Below, piece by piece: positions 1-12,572 of a stretch of DNA of 64,000 bases. The translations under genes were made by a program, and so were the position numbers. Position 1 is the stretch's first letter. Every line of letters begins with the position of its first letter. The notes below the pieces were generated by a model. That model was not told where the DNA came from and made no database searches. It saw nothing but the letters and a program-made list of their open reading frames with translations. This DNA is from Rachycentron canadum. Lineage: Eukaryota; Chordata; Actinopteri; Carangiformes; Rachycentridae. The stretch spans positions 3,928,729-3,992,728 of the forward strand of contig CM076652.1 in assembly GCA_038496675.1 (NCBI GenBank), written 5' to 3'.

Positions 1-3000
1 AGCAATCACTGCTGGCACCGGGGGGGGGGAGGGGGGGGGGTCATTTAGACAAATATGATTTGAATCGTGTTCAATTAGTGCGTGTGCTTACAAGGATATT
101 TGCTGTTTCCACATGATCCGCTCCTGCCCGCGCTCCAAGGAGACGCCGCACAGGACACGCAATACAGACATGAGCGGCCATATTAGTCATCTCTGTTTAA
201 GCACTATCTCAGAGGTGCACAGGGGACATTTTGTTTTTTGTCATAACCACATCGCTTTAAGCAATGTGCAGACAGTTGTGGAGTCAACTGAAAAGGATCC
301 ACGTGGGTTAAAGGGTTCCTACGTGCAGTCCAAGCTGGTTTTGCTGTGGCTGGTCTTGTGAATTTAAAATGCCATTTTCTTAACATTGGCAACAAGAAAC
401 CTTCTGCTCCTCAGCTGATTTATTTTTTCATTTATTTATTTTTATACTGCTTGATACTCTCACAAATTTTTCTACCCAATACTTGTAGGAATTTGGATTT
501 TTTTTGTTGGAATTAAAAAAAAAAAAAAAAAAAATCTTGTAGAAAAACAAGGTTCTCAAATGTGACATTTCAGCTAATAACAAGCGACCATATTTGCAAA
601 TGTTGTGATTTGAAACAGAAATCGACTGATGAAAGAATAAGAGTGCAAATTTGAGATGGTAGAAATGAAGCCGAGCTGTGGGTGTGAACTTGTGATGGTA
701 AAAACTTGGCAGGAAATCTGCAAGGGAATCTGTTTTTTTTTTTTTTTTTTTTTTAAAAAGGCAGTTGCACAACTCAGCTTTCCTTCCTTGTCCAAGCCAA
801 ACCCCCACCTCCCCACTGCAGTTTGTGTATATTAACCAGACCTGGTTTTGCTGCTATTTGTTGACACTGTAACTGATGGAGCTATATTATGGGGATCATA
901 AAATAGTGCTATTTAGTGCTTTGTCTTCCCAAGGAATGCAACACAGTGCATGAAAGTCATCAAATGTTTTTTTATCCTAACCCCCCTTTCAAGCAAGATT
1001 AGATTTTCAAGCAAGTTTAGATTTTTTTTTTTTTTTTGGGGGGGGGGGCTTTTTTGCCTTCAAATTGAGAGAGACAGTGAGAGTCAGGAAGAGAGAACGG
1101 ATGACATGGAGGAAAGGGCCACAGGTTGGAGTCGACCTAGGCCTGCTGCTGTTAGGATGCTCCACCAGGTGAGCCGGTGGGGCACCCACAAATTAGATCT
1201 TTGCCTTCCAGTCGAAGCGCCAGTAGCTCTTCAGGTCAGCCTCCGAAGATGCAGCTAATGATTTGGGGTAAATTGTGGCTCTGCTCACTTGTGTGATTTC
1301 TGGATCTGCTGCAGCTGGAAGACGAGCAAATGCTGAGTTGCCATGATGAAAGGACGGTTCTTCGATTACACGTTGGGACTTGAGGACAAGTCTTCCTGAC
1401 CGTAAACTGACCATTGCTCCATCTCAAACAACACATGTCTGGAGACATCCCTCTCCGGAAATGTGTGGGATAACTCATTGGACACAAGAGGAAATGGGAA
1501 TCTCTCGGAGAAGAGCACCCCTGGCTTGCTTTGCTCTGTTCCCATTGTTGCCTTTGCTACATTTTTATTTGTGTTTTCAGCAGCCTCTAATTCTCTCCAG
1601 CTCACTGACACTTTGATAATATTTGGTTAAAAGGCAACCACATTTAGTACACACTAATCTCTTAAACCCTTTGTTTAACACAGCGGGTGTTTCTCTCTAA
1701 TTTCCACCAAAGCCATGGTGAGATCTGGTCTCATTGCATTTGTAAAGGTTTGTCTGTTTCCTGTTTTTCTCCACCACATATGCTTAGCCAAGAACAAACA
1801 AAAACAAAGTGTTTTCACGTTGTTTTAAACGAGCCATTTCTTTGTTGTTCAGTGCGCCTACTAATTTATAGCTATCTATAGCTATGTGTGGCAGGGGGCT
1901 TGTTGTTGTGAGCCCCAGTGCCAATAAGTGGTTTAATTAAACTCAGCCCACAGGGTCTCGGCCTCTGTCCATTCAGCTGTTGGTAATTTCTTCAGAGGTC
2001 GGAGACACCAGTGGAGGTCATCTTCGCGTGTGATGTCGTTTTATGTTTTTTAACAAGTCGTTGACATGCATGTGTCACCCAGTAATGTCTCAGTCTACTT
2101 CTTCCCTTGTATCGCTCATTTTAAGCCTTTAGCGCTAGTGATGTGCTGCCGGATCAGGTATGAGCCTCTGACTCAGTTATTAGCACCAGATCCCCTATCA
2201 ATAACACTGCGTTTTATTATGTCTGTGTCTGAACACAGTAAGGAGAAGGCATTCATGTCCATAGCCGCTGTTTGCATTTAAGTTTTCTTAGTCCCAAAAA
2301 AAAAAAAAACCCTGCTACCCCTGCCTGGGGTAGTTACCCTCAGCAATGTACATGCTGCCCAGTTGGGACACACTTACCATCACATTGATGGTATTTTCTG
2401 GAATTTAAGCCTATGTTGCGTAGAAAGAGGCTTCAGCAAATTGCACCCTGACTTCAAATGACAATTTAGCAGAGATTTATAACCAGCGCTGTCGTAACTT
2501 ACAAAAAAAAAAAAAAAAAAAAAAACTAAACATTTTGATTTGTCATCGCAGGAAATGCGTGTAATCAGGACATGTGTAATGATAACGTTAAAAATGGCTG
2601 CATTCCACTTAAGTGAGCGGCTTCCAGTCTCCTGCTATCATTTGTCAATTTATAAATATAGAGCCATTGTTAATTAAATTTGTTACACCTTCTCTGTTCT
2701 CTTGCCAGAACGAGTCAAAGTGTGTGCGGCGATACAGGCATGTTCAGGGCACGGTTGAGAGTGTAGGTGACTGTAAACTGTGACTGTAAAATCCTTAGAA
2801 CCGGCTAAACAGTGGTTGTTGTTAATGTTGGGTCATGTTCTTTGCGAAGCTTTCACTTCTCTGTTTGATTATTGAAAGGTCCCCTTTAGTTTTGATATCC
2901 ATAAATCAATATATCTGCGGGTTTAAGAACCACAAACCATCCCAGTCTATTTTTACATCTCCTCTCTCAGGCTTCTCTCTGGAGAATCTGAGCCTCTGCA

Positions 3001-6000
3001 AGGTTGGATGGTGGGTCCAGGTGGGCCGGGGCGGGGGGGCGTTGACTGCTTTTTTGTGACATTGCAACACTACAGAAGTCCCGACAGCTCATTTTAAAGC
3101 CCAGTTTCTGAATCTGTGCTGTGAGCATTTCTCTGTGGACTGAGCGCTTTCATATGTGACAGTATTAATGTGGAACTTCGAGACATGGAAATCTGTCCTT
3201 ATACTATATAGGACCTTTAATGCCTCGAATGCCAAAGGTGGCATTAAATCCCAAAGGTGGCATTAAAGGCATTAAAGGTCCTATACATGTCAGACTAATT
3301 GTCAGGTTCCTCTCAGTTACCTTAAAGACAGTTTTGTTAGTGCCAGCTCGCTGTAAGTGCTCCTCAGCAGACAGAAGCAGCAGAAATAGATACTAATTTG
3401 ATTTGCACATGAAATAAGTGAGCTGCAGTCACTTGGAAATCTAGTGCAGAACCAGTTCTTGTGTGGAAACCTTTGTTGTTTTAGTCTCTTTGATGTACCA
3501 AAGCATGGTCTAAGACATTTAACAAGTCATCCTTTAATAGCAATGCTGTATTTCAAGGTAATGGCTTCAGTCTGGGTAATGTTTGACTCATTGTAAGTGG
3601 AACACAAACATCTAAAAGGACATTTTGAATGAAGAAAGAAGAAAGAAATACCATTTAGAAATACTTATCTTTATGGCTTTTATGAGGCAAAAACCGGCTC
3701 CTGATTTTTGAGGGCTCCTTTGTTTGAAGTTAAGTCATTGAGATATTAAATATTGTGAATGTGACTAAGGTTCAACCTTGTGATTCCTGGTGATTCTTTA
3801 CAATGTGGTGTGGGAAAGAAAGAAAAAAACATTTTTTCTCTCTTGTCAGTAAACAGCATGAAGCAGTGGAAAACATTGGCACTGTGCAGAATATGACTGA
3901 GTAATATAAACAATGTCATGAGCAACAAATATTGCAATAATACATTGCGTTTCAGTTGGGAATAGATTGCGGAACAATGGAAACAGTGTGGGAATGCTAC
4001 ACACTAAAGGTTTACCTGCCAGTGCAGAATAAAAAAGTCATTTTTTGATATTTTCTTCCTGAAAAATCTCCACAGAAACAAAATACCTGATCAAAGGGAC
4101 AAAAGCAAACTTCTGAATGACACATTATTTTGAAAGCCTCAGTTAACCTTAGCTCTGGATCAACTGTGGAACATCTGGACAACAGCAGCCTGGCATTTTC
4201 CTTGCACAGACTAAATCATCTGCCCTGTTTTAATCCTCATTATGAAACATGGGAACTTACATCACATGGCGTTCAAAATTCAAAACAATGGTCGAGGCAG
4301 AAGGATAAAATATCCACCGCTCTGGCAAAACAGGCTGCATGTTGCTATGGTGGGCTAATGTCATGCAAGGTCCTGTGTTCTGCTTTTATGAGATTATGTG
4401 GTTAAGAGGACCACGAGGCGGGCGGTCTGGAGAGCCTGTTCAGCTAATGATGCCTCAGGTTCAAAGCGGTGGTGAAAAATGAGACAAGGATAATCATCCT
4501 CAGCATCAATATGATGAGGCAGAGCAGGCTCGCAGGCCTCGAGAGCCGTAATGCACCTGATGATGACGGAGAAGAGGGGTCTATTTTGGAGGGCTGCGAC
4601 GGACTGTTCACCTCTTCTGGTGCCATATCGGCTTCTTCTGTTGAATCAAAGTGGCTGATTTGCCGTATTTTGGTCGTGAGCGCTCGAAAACACATTCAAG
4701 AAGCGTCTTTAGCACAGGAAATAATTGAATTCACCGTCGGTGCAACTTCTGTCTCACAAAATCGCTCAGATAAGTGTCAGGGAAACAAACAATCAAGTGA
4801 GTGAGTTGAAGTCATATCCCCTTTTCTCACTGTAGCCTGTTGTTTATTGATATGTTTGGCCCAGACTGTGTGTTGGGAGTCCATAGGCATTTTTGAATCT
4901 TGTAGAAACATGATCTGTTTGTTTTTGCATGGGAGTTATTTCATCAAGATGTTTTCCCATCTTTCCCTGTGTTAGAAGCAGATCACGATAAGATCAGAAT
5001 TACAGTTTCACTTAGCCACGTTTGGATTTATGTGGTGTATGTGAAAAAATACATTTCTCATAATAATTATTCGGCCATTTTGCTGTGAAATATGTATTTT
5101 ATGGATAAAGACAACACTGGTGTTTTTGTAAGCCTTCTTTATAGACCGGAAGAACTAAGACAGATATGATATGACAAAGTACCGCTCACATATTTATAGA
5201 TTTCAGGTTAGAATGATTTCTCCAAGCATCATAAACACACCTTATTTTAAGTAAATGTGAGAGGTCTGCACTTCTAATTGATTATCTTAGTCAAGTGTTA
5301 TCTAAGTAATACACAGAAATGTTCAACTTCTTGACTCCTCAATGATTTTAATGTTTTTTACAATGACTGATTTAAACTCAGTAAAATAGTGGGAAACACA
5401 AGGAAAACAATCTTGCTGCATTCACTGTATATAGTTGGTGCAGCGTGAACACAGGGAACCATAGTGGAAATGTCTCCTTCATTCCCTAATCCCATGTATG
5501 GTGGCAGTTAAGGTTTTCTTATAAATATTGCTTCTTCTAAGAATACATGGCTGTTCTCAGCAATACCCAGTCTGGCATTCATACCTAGAAGCCCCCCATT
5601 ACAAGCATACTTGCACTTTTTAAGCCGCTCTAATATAATAAATGAGGAATTTCTCAAGCCAACACGGCCATTTTTGCATGAAGTAATCAGCTCCCCATCC
5701 TCCCAAACCGTGGGATTCTGGTTGATATTTGTTGTTTCTACACCTTTACACTGAACGCTGCCTTCGCAAGCGGAATCGGTGTCTGGTGCGATAAATCTGA
5801 TTGGAGACACATTTTAACAGCTAAAACTATTTGCCAGAAAAGCCAGTAAAACAGCTTTTTTTTTTTTACAACAGCAAAACAAATTGAAAAGGTCTGTAAG
5901 ACCTACAAAGCCTTTTCAGCCAAACCACGAAACAACAATTAAGTCCTCAGTATCCAGTGAAATGTTTTGAATGTCCCAAACAAGTGCAAAAACTCAACAT

Positions 6001-8180
6001 AGCACTGCTCACACAAAACCCTCTCATGCTGCTCTATTCAGTGGCGGAGAGCACGGGTGCAGCTTGAGGCCCATTAGGTCGCCATTGTGTGGATTTTACC
6101 CGAATCTGACAGTGGCGTTCAGTCAGTCAAAATAAGTATTTATCTATTCAACAGCACGGTGTTGACACAGGTGGCGTTAATGGCAGTTAGCCAGATGATG
6201 TGCCAGATGTTGATTGATGTGTGACACAGTGACAACATTGTTTTTGCTTACATGGACGGAATTTGTGATGCGTGTCTTGTTCGGTGCAGATACAGAGAGA
6301 AATGTAGCTTTATTCTTCCCAGATGAGTCCTTTGTGAAGTTGAGGACTTCCTTGCCTTCATGCAAGTTCCCACAAGGTTAGTTCACTTTGGATAAATAGA
6401 ACTGGTAGTTCATTTTCATTTCACAATTTTAAAGTTTCTTCATTTCTTTCAGTTTTTCAGTAGAATCTCCTTCTTCCCGTCCATTGTGATTCGCCAGTCC
6501 TGCTTGCTGTCATATTATTTTCATTCTGGGCACGCGATGACTCTTGGGATAGGATGGACCAACCATTGGATGCCCAGGAAAAGAAGGGACACATTTCTTG
6601 GCCACGTTTGCCTTTGAAATAGGACACCCCTGTCTAGTCGCTATAATGCAACTGGCCCTCAAATGCGGAGGATACGGCCCCTAAATTGAGACCCGGCGAA
6701 TAATTTGTCATCTTAGCCCTTGTCGTGTTTCCTCCCTGCAATTTCTGACACAGTTGCTATTATTATGAATTGGGTTGTTAACATCGAATGGCTTGAATCT
6801 GCTGGAAAACCATTACTGAATGGATTCATTATGTGTAAAGTTCAACAACTTCATTGTTTATTCCCCCCGAATTGTTTAAATATAATTCAATGATAAAGCA
6901 GCACTGAGGACTGAAAGAGAATGTCCATATCAATCGCAGGTGTTAACGTCTGTGACTACATCTGCACTCAGTCTGTCGCTGCAGCTGCTTCGCTTTATAA
7001 GCTCGGTTGGATGGTGTTAAGATTTTCTCAGACTGGTTTGCTTTTTCAAGCCATGTTTTATTTGAAGCAAATGCTCTGTGCACCAATAGTACAGATGCCT
7101 AGCTAGCTCACCCACTGACAGTGCGTGTCTGTATAAGACGGATCTCACTTGCACGGCTTTCGTCAGCTTTTGTTCCTCAGACTTCTCCCATTTTCCCTCT
7201 TTTCCAGCAAGTTCATAAGTCACAGTGCTTGGGGATGAATTCTCATCCTTCACTCGAATTGCAACAGTTTCTCAGGCGGTTTCATTTCTGCCTCAGTTCT
7301 CGCGGCCCCCTGAGTGAATCTCAGATTCATTTGTCTTTCCATTGACTTTGTGTGAAGTGATGCCACCCCTAGAATTTGCTTCACATTTTGTCTGAACGCA
7401 ACCTTAACCTTAAATGTGATAGTGACAAAAACGATCACAGAACCAGTCAATAGTGCTGCAGATGTCAGCATGGTGGCATGAGCAAATGAAAACATAGTGT
7501 TTTACACGGTGGGAGAAAGTCCAACACAGGCGGTCTAGACAAATCAATACTGCGTGAGGTAAAGGTTTGCAGCAAGGCGCTGAGTTAGCAGATGTTTTTG
7601 TGTCTTTTGTGGGAAAATCTTGGAGAACATTCCTCATCAGACTGAAATTGACTGGCAAATCAGTCAGATATCTGAGCAATGTTGTAGCAGTCAAACAGTT
7701 TTTGGGAGTCTGGGAGTGGCAGCCCTCACGGTGTAGACATTTTCAGCTCCTCCTAGTTGGTTTCAGCTGTGTTTCAAGGTGACAGGACCATTTCTACACG
7801 GGGCTCTGTCCAAAAAACCAAACTGGCATTTCTTTCTTTCTCTCTTTTTTTTTTTGTATTTCTCACTCATGTATATCTATTATGGTTTTCCAGCCCATTT
7901 TGGATAGTTATCATTTCAATTACAGACTGACATTTGTTTGACATGAAGTGTTACTGGCCACAAGCCATTTACTTTATGAATCATCTGTTAAAAAAACTTT
8001 GTGGGAGTAACTTTCAAGTGTTGAGTGAATTTCATTGAAACCAGATCCAGTGACATTGTCCCCAGCGTTATGAACTAAATGTAAACAATTACCGCTGCTC
8101 TTCTGTTGGAACTTGAAGCCGTCACGCTCCTCATCACATGTGGTATTTCTGCCAGTTCCATGTTTTGATTGTCACTAACT
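1..8180. other. Non-coding, probably kitlg intron 1 or 5' flank
   Basis: No exon of any family I know was found on either strand; open frames are short (up to 126 codons) and mostly driven by poly(A)/poly(T). Contents are simple sequence: G-runs at 20-40, A-runs near 514-534 and 2503-2524, T-runs near 734-754, a T16/G11 junction at 1022-1048, and an inverted repeat at 3207-3285. An ATG-Lys-Lys start for kitlg exon 1 was sought and not found. Confidence 0.6.
3207..3285. repeat. Perfect 18-bp inverted repeat with internal 19-bp tandem repeat
   Basis: Left arm 3207-3224 (TATAGGACCTTTAATGCC) is the exact reverse complement of 3268-3285. The 43-base loop contains CCAAAGGTGGCATTAAA twice, starting at 3232 and 3251. 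The right arm itself contains overlapping GGCATTAAAGG units. It would fold into a clear hairpin. It could be a tiny foldback element or slippage product. Confidence 0.85.
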
Positions 8181-8189
8181 CTCATGTCA

Positions 8190-8782
8190 TTTCAGATCCA
8201 GCCACACCCCTCTGCCCATTCTCCCGTCTGCTGGCAGCCCAGCCTCGACGCACACCTGTTCCCATTTACCTACCTTCTTCCCCTCTGTATATATATTGTA
8301 CCCCCCGCTCTCTAACAGTTGTCCGGGTGGTCATTGCACAGCATTAATGGGCAATGTGCCTACCACCCTGAAGCAAAAGGGGCACGTGTCCCTCCCACTG
8401 CTCATCGACCTCCACTGGCTACTCGTGGCCGTGCCAATCGAATTCATTTGACTAATGCTTGCCTTCAGAGTGACTTCTGGGTCTGCACCCATCTATTTCA
8501 ACTCAATCATACAACCTTATGCTGCTTCTCAGCCTCTGCTGAGATGTTTTCGGGCATTGCCGCCCCTGCACACAAGAGTCTGTCAAGAATCTCTCAAACA
8601 TCCAACACCTTTAACGCCTTAACATGGCTATCCAATTCTTCTTTACCTCACCGCCTTGCATTTATTTGAATAGATGTTGTACTTAAAGCTTTGGAAGAGC
8701 TTAATCTAAGTACTGAGGCTTTAGTGATGTCCCTCATCCGTGAGTCTCTTTGGATAGACGCGTCTGCCAAATGAGTAAATGT
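8190..8782 (+). mobile_element. Decayed non-LTR retrotransposon (L2-like), 3' end of ORF2 and tail
   Basis: Around 8400 the + strand reads LHWLLVAVPIEF, then LAFRVTSGSAPIYFNSIIQP and PYAASQPL, the C-terminal signature of L2/CR1-group ORF2 proteins (LHWLPV..RI.FK...L...APSYL..LI.PY). The frame is broken by stops and shifts. The stretch ends at about 8755-8782 with TAGACGCGTCTGCCAAATGA and TAAATGTAATG, the 3' tail typical of fish L2-type elements. It is inactive and 5'-truncated. Confidence 0.65.
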
Positions 8783-9118
8783 AATGTACCGCTGATGTAC
8801 GTCTGAGAGCGGCAGATCACATGTGGAGAAACCACATGGATCAGTTAGTTCCTGCTGGAGCAGTCAAGAGGCAGCCAGGCCAGTCAGCTCAGTCGAGGCA
8901 AAAACCGGTCACTATGCTTTATTCTCATTCAGTCACGTGCATTTGAGCCAGAGATTGGTAAGGGCGTAATGTTACCCCAGACCTGTAAGTAAACTGGCAT
9001 GTCACTTGAGATTATTTGTGACTTTGGTCATTTGCCATGTCTGAAAGATAAAACAAAAACTTTCTTAGGCTCAAGTTACCCTCACAAAGATCCCACTGTT
9101 GTTTTTGTCTGACATGAG

Positions 9119-9163
<45 letters not shown>

Positions 9164-11781
9164 TTTTATGACTTTGGGCAAATGTCAAGTTTTGTTTTCT
9201 TGAACAACTTGTAACATGGCAACTTGCAATAATCTCTGACCTTATCTGTGGCATCTCGGATTTCATTCTTTGTTATTTTCCCGTATAAACGTGGTTCACG
9301 CCGTGCAGACGGCTGAGGCCGAGGCCGATGATAACCGATGAATTACAACATGTCCCACACATTTGCCTATTGCTAATCTCTCCTCAAAGATTGCTCGCTT
9401 ATTGACGCTGTCCCCTGCCATTTAAAGACAATTAGCTATGGTTTGCAGTAGAAGCAAGGTGGAATTGAATTACATCCCATCTGCCCTTTACATGCTGCCT
9501 TTCCTTGGGCCTTTCCTGCTGTTGATGGATCATTGTTCCCTTCTCTTCCTGTTGTGGCTCTGCTGGATAAATATGCAGTAACAGGAGAAATTAGAGCGGT
9601 GGAGCCTGCCTTGAAGATCTGAATCTGAATCACCAGACTGGCAGGGGACATGCACAGTGGATGGCAAAAGTGTGAATGCGTGAAACTGTGAATGAGAACA
9701 AGTCTGCTGCAGAACAGAGAGCGTGATCATGAAAACCCAGTGCTTAGGTAAACTATAGAGAAAAATCCTGTTGTACTGGTTGAAGTGCCTGAAGATTAGA
9801 CATGGCTCAGCTCTATGATCTTTTCATCCCATTTCTGAAATGCTTTGTTCACAAAAGAGGAGGTTCGCTCTCAAGGTGGCTGCATTGTTTTGAGTTGGGC
9901 TCCAGCCACCGAGGAGCATTGCAGGTGATTCGTGTAATACAGCCAGATCAGCACAGAAAAGAGAGAGGTCAGCCAAATGAATGACAACTGTTAAAATACA
10001 GTGGGCCCATACAGCTCCATAAGGCAGTAAAGAACCGGAAGGAAGAGGTCACAGGTCTGCGACACAGCCATGAGAAACATACCAGGTCTCCCCGCAGAGA
10101 TAGACCGCGTTTCGATTGTAGCGCTCCTTAAGAAAAGGCGTTATGTGTTATCTGTGGAATAGCATGCAACTGACGGCAGGGAGGTCATTGTCGTGCAATG
10201 TAGTCTTCGTTCGCAAACATGTAAAACCCCCCCCTTTTTTTTTCATTTCAGAAAAGCATTTTATTAAATATATCATATATATATATCATTATTTATCGTA
10301 GATTACAAGATACCGATCTTCTGGCCATGGTTTGCATAGAGTTGAATACTCCAACTGTAGTCCAACATTAATGCTTATCTTCTGATCAGCCACATGAAGC
10401 TGAATGCAGCATGAGGGGAAAAAAACTCTGATTTAAGTTTACAGAGTTGAAGACTGATTGCTACACTTTCTGCTCGTGAGTGATGCTGCAAACACGCTCA
10501 CGGTTCCTCGTCAGTCAGGGATGGAACACAATATATTGGATTACCGCACCTGCCATTCAGATTGAGATAGTATCTTTTGTATTGTGAAATGAAATCCAAC
10601 CGCTGGAAATAGTTGCATCGCAGCTTCGCAGTGATATTTTGTTTGCTGTGAATCACTTTCCTGCGTGTCACAACAGCATGAACTGTTCTAACACAACTGT
10701 CAAAGGATTGTGTGTCCCCCCCCCTCCCCGGGTTGAATATTTAGCCAATGCCCAATTACATCTGAGTCAACATCACCTGAAGATGTCTCACTGAAAATGG
10801 CTGCTCACTGTAATTTTTTTTTTTCATTGAAAGTGCAAGTATCTGATTTCGGTTGCCTCGGTTGCCCTCAGTGTAATTACGCCTGAACAAAAACAGGCCC
10901 GGGAAGACTTTGATTATTAATTACTATTCATGAATGGAAGAAAGTCCTGGCTGGTGCTGGTGGTAACCCTCTGCTTTCTCTGCTGTCTGCTATAAAGACA
11001 GCCTATTGTCCCTTAACTGCTTCATTCAACACTTCCATTGGTTCGTGTCAGCACTACAGGAGTCTAAAGTTTCTCTCTTGGAACAGCAGCATCTCTTTTC
11101 ATGTGGCATCAGTTCCTTTAAACAGACCATAAACATGTAGAAACCCACATATTGACCATATTGACTTGTCTCAAACTGAGAAGATTCCCAGAGGCTCAGC
11201 GTGAGTAGCAATAAGTCATTTGAATGGCCACGGATTCTGCATCGGGTTGTTTCTTTTTCTTGTGTCTCCGATTTGCTCCATCAGATCCAATTAGACTTAT
11301 ACACAGACTTAAGACTCATAGCAATTTAGGACAGACGTGAGCTGGATCCAATGCTCTGTCCAAATCCGTTTGTCGTGAGAAGTGACTCGGTGTCTCCTTG
11401 TGAATATACTTCGCAGGCAATCAGGCAGTGAACACAACGCTCTACCCAACATTCCCTATAAAGTCTCTAAATTACAGCGTGTCATTGCTGACGTTCTTCC
11501 CATTAAAGGCTGCTTTGTGTCTATAATGTTGCTGTCTAGGTGGTTTGGGGTGGCCTATAGCTGTTAGATGTGACGACCCAGCATTGTGACTTCAGCCGTC
11601 ACATGCACAGTCTGCTGCTCTTTCTATAATTTACTCTCACTCGTGTTTGCAGAGCAACTCCAACTCCTCCACGTTTTTGTCGCTGGTTACAATGAGTTTA
11701 TGATTGTCTTATGGACTGAAATGTTTCGTTTCATACTCGACTAATTGTCCAAATGTCTGTCTTGTCTCTCTCGATCTGCAG
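8783..11781. other. Non-coding, probably kitlg intron 1
   Basis: Holds a GT microsatellite at about 9124-9161, an AT-rich patch near 10260-10290 and C/T homopolymers near 10228 and 10717. ATG AAA ACC CAG at 9729 superficially resembles the human first exon, but the following GT gives the wrong phase. I see no other gene here. Confidence 0.55.
9124..9161. repeat. (GT)n microsatellite
   Basis: About 19 GT units, followed by a T-run. Confidence 0.95.
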
Positions 11782-11892
11782 ATTTGGATACGCCTCTGTG
11801 TCCATTTACTGCTGTTCATCACGCTTGGGGTACATTCAAGTAAATTTGACGTCAACCCAGTGACAGATGACATCCCTCGACTCTCTGTTTTG
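11782..11892 (+). CDS. kitlg: kitlg coding exon 2: signal peptide and start of mature Kit ligand
   Basis: This exon has 37 codons between a TCTGCAG acceptor (ending 11781) and a TTG/GTAAGG donor (GT at 11893), phase 0 at both ends. It starts IWIRLCVHLLLFITLGVHSS, a hydrophobic signal-peptide core that lines up with the WILTC...LLL segment of human exon 2, also phase 0. Cleavage is likely around the VHSS residues. The mature start KFDVNPVTDDIPRLSVL aligns with the human segment containing NRVTNNV. The position of the first mature cysteine in mammals (Cys4) is aspartate here. The upstream ATG of the same open frame (11704) is intronic: the signal-peptide match begins only after the acceptor, and the real Met should come from an exon further left. 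Confidence 0.9.
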
Positions 11893-12515
11893 GTAAGGAC
11901 GTCGCTGACGTTTTATTTTAATGGAATATTGTCAAGCTGACGTTAAAATACAGTTCATTTCAAAGGCTAAATCTCAATCCAATTACATTGAATATGAAAC
12001 TATATTTTTCAAAGTGCAGCATGGATCTTTGTGCTTTGCAAGGTGCAAAAGGAAGAGAACAACAACACTTTAGTTCACATGTAACATTTAGAAAGTCAGA
12101 CGATTAGCCGTCTGGACAGACAGACGTTTGGCTGCGTTAAGCCATTTTCATCCAGATCAGGTCAGAGTCGTGGCTGCAGCTGCTGAATCGGTCCGGGATC
12201 CGGCAGGATACACCCTACGATTCAGAATGTTTTCAAAAGCCTGTCTGCAACTGCTTCATTATCAAAGGCAGTATGTGCAAAGTTCAGAAAGTGAGAGAGC
12301 TCAAAACACATTTCCTCAGCAAAGATAGAAAATCAACTTGATGATAGGCCCAAAAAAACATGAGCAGATAAAAACCAGAATTATATGTGTGTGTTTGCAT
12401 ATTTCCTAATGCCATACTTACTATCAGTTCATGCATTGCTACTTTTGAGGATTTGAATGCGATATATATATATCAGCAAGTTAATCTTTCCTTTTCTTTT
12501 TTTCCTCTATTACAG
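11893..12515 (+). other. kitlg intron 2
   Basis: Spliced between GTAAGG and TTACAG. Contains TATATATATA near 12465 and no other feature I recognise. Confidence 0.85.
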
Positions 12516-12572
12516 AGACAAAATATTCCTAAAGATTACAAAATTCCTGTACATTACATTCCAAAAGAAGAG
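12516..12572 (+). CDS. kitlg: kitlg coding exon 3: helix A region
   Basis: This short exon (57 nt, 19 codons) follows a pyrimidine-rich tract ending TTACAG and is closed by GAG/GTAAGA (GT at 12573), phase 0 on both sides. It encodes RQNIPKDYKIPVHYIPKEE. The N-[IL]-P-K-D-Y core and the Y-[IV]-P motif are the best-conserved stretch of Kit ligand near the N-terminus and lie in the receptor-contacting region in mammals. The size and phase match the small third exon of mammalian KITLG. The open frame running past 12572 is intronic read-through. Confidence 0.92.

Noticed and set aside
9729..9750. ATG AAA ACC CAG ... TTAG/GTAAAC as kitlg exon 1
   Set aside because: It resembles the human start residues, but the donor would be phase 1 while exon 2 needs phase 0.
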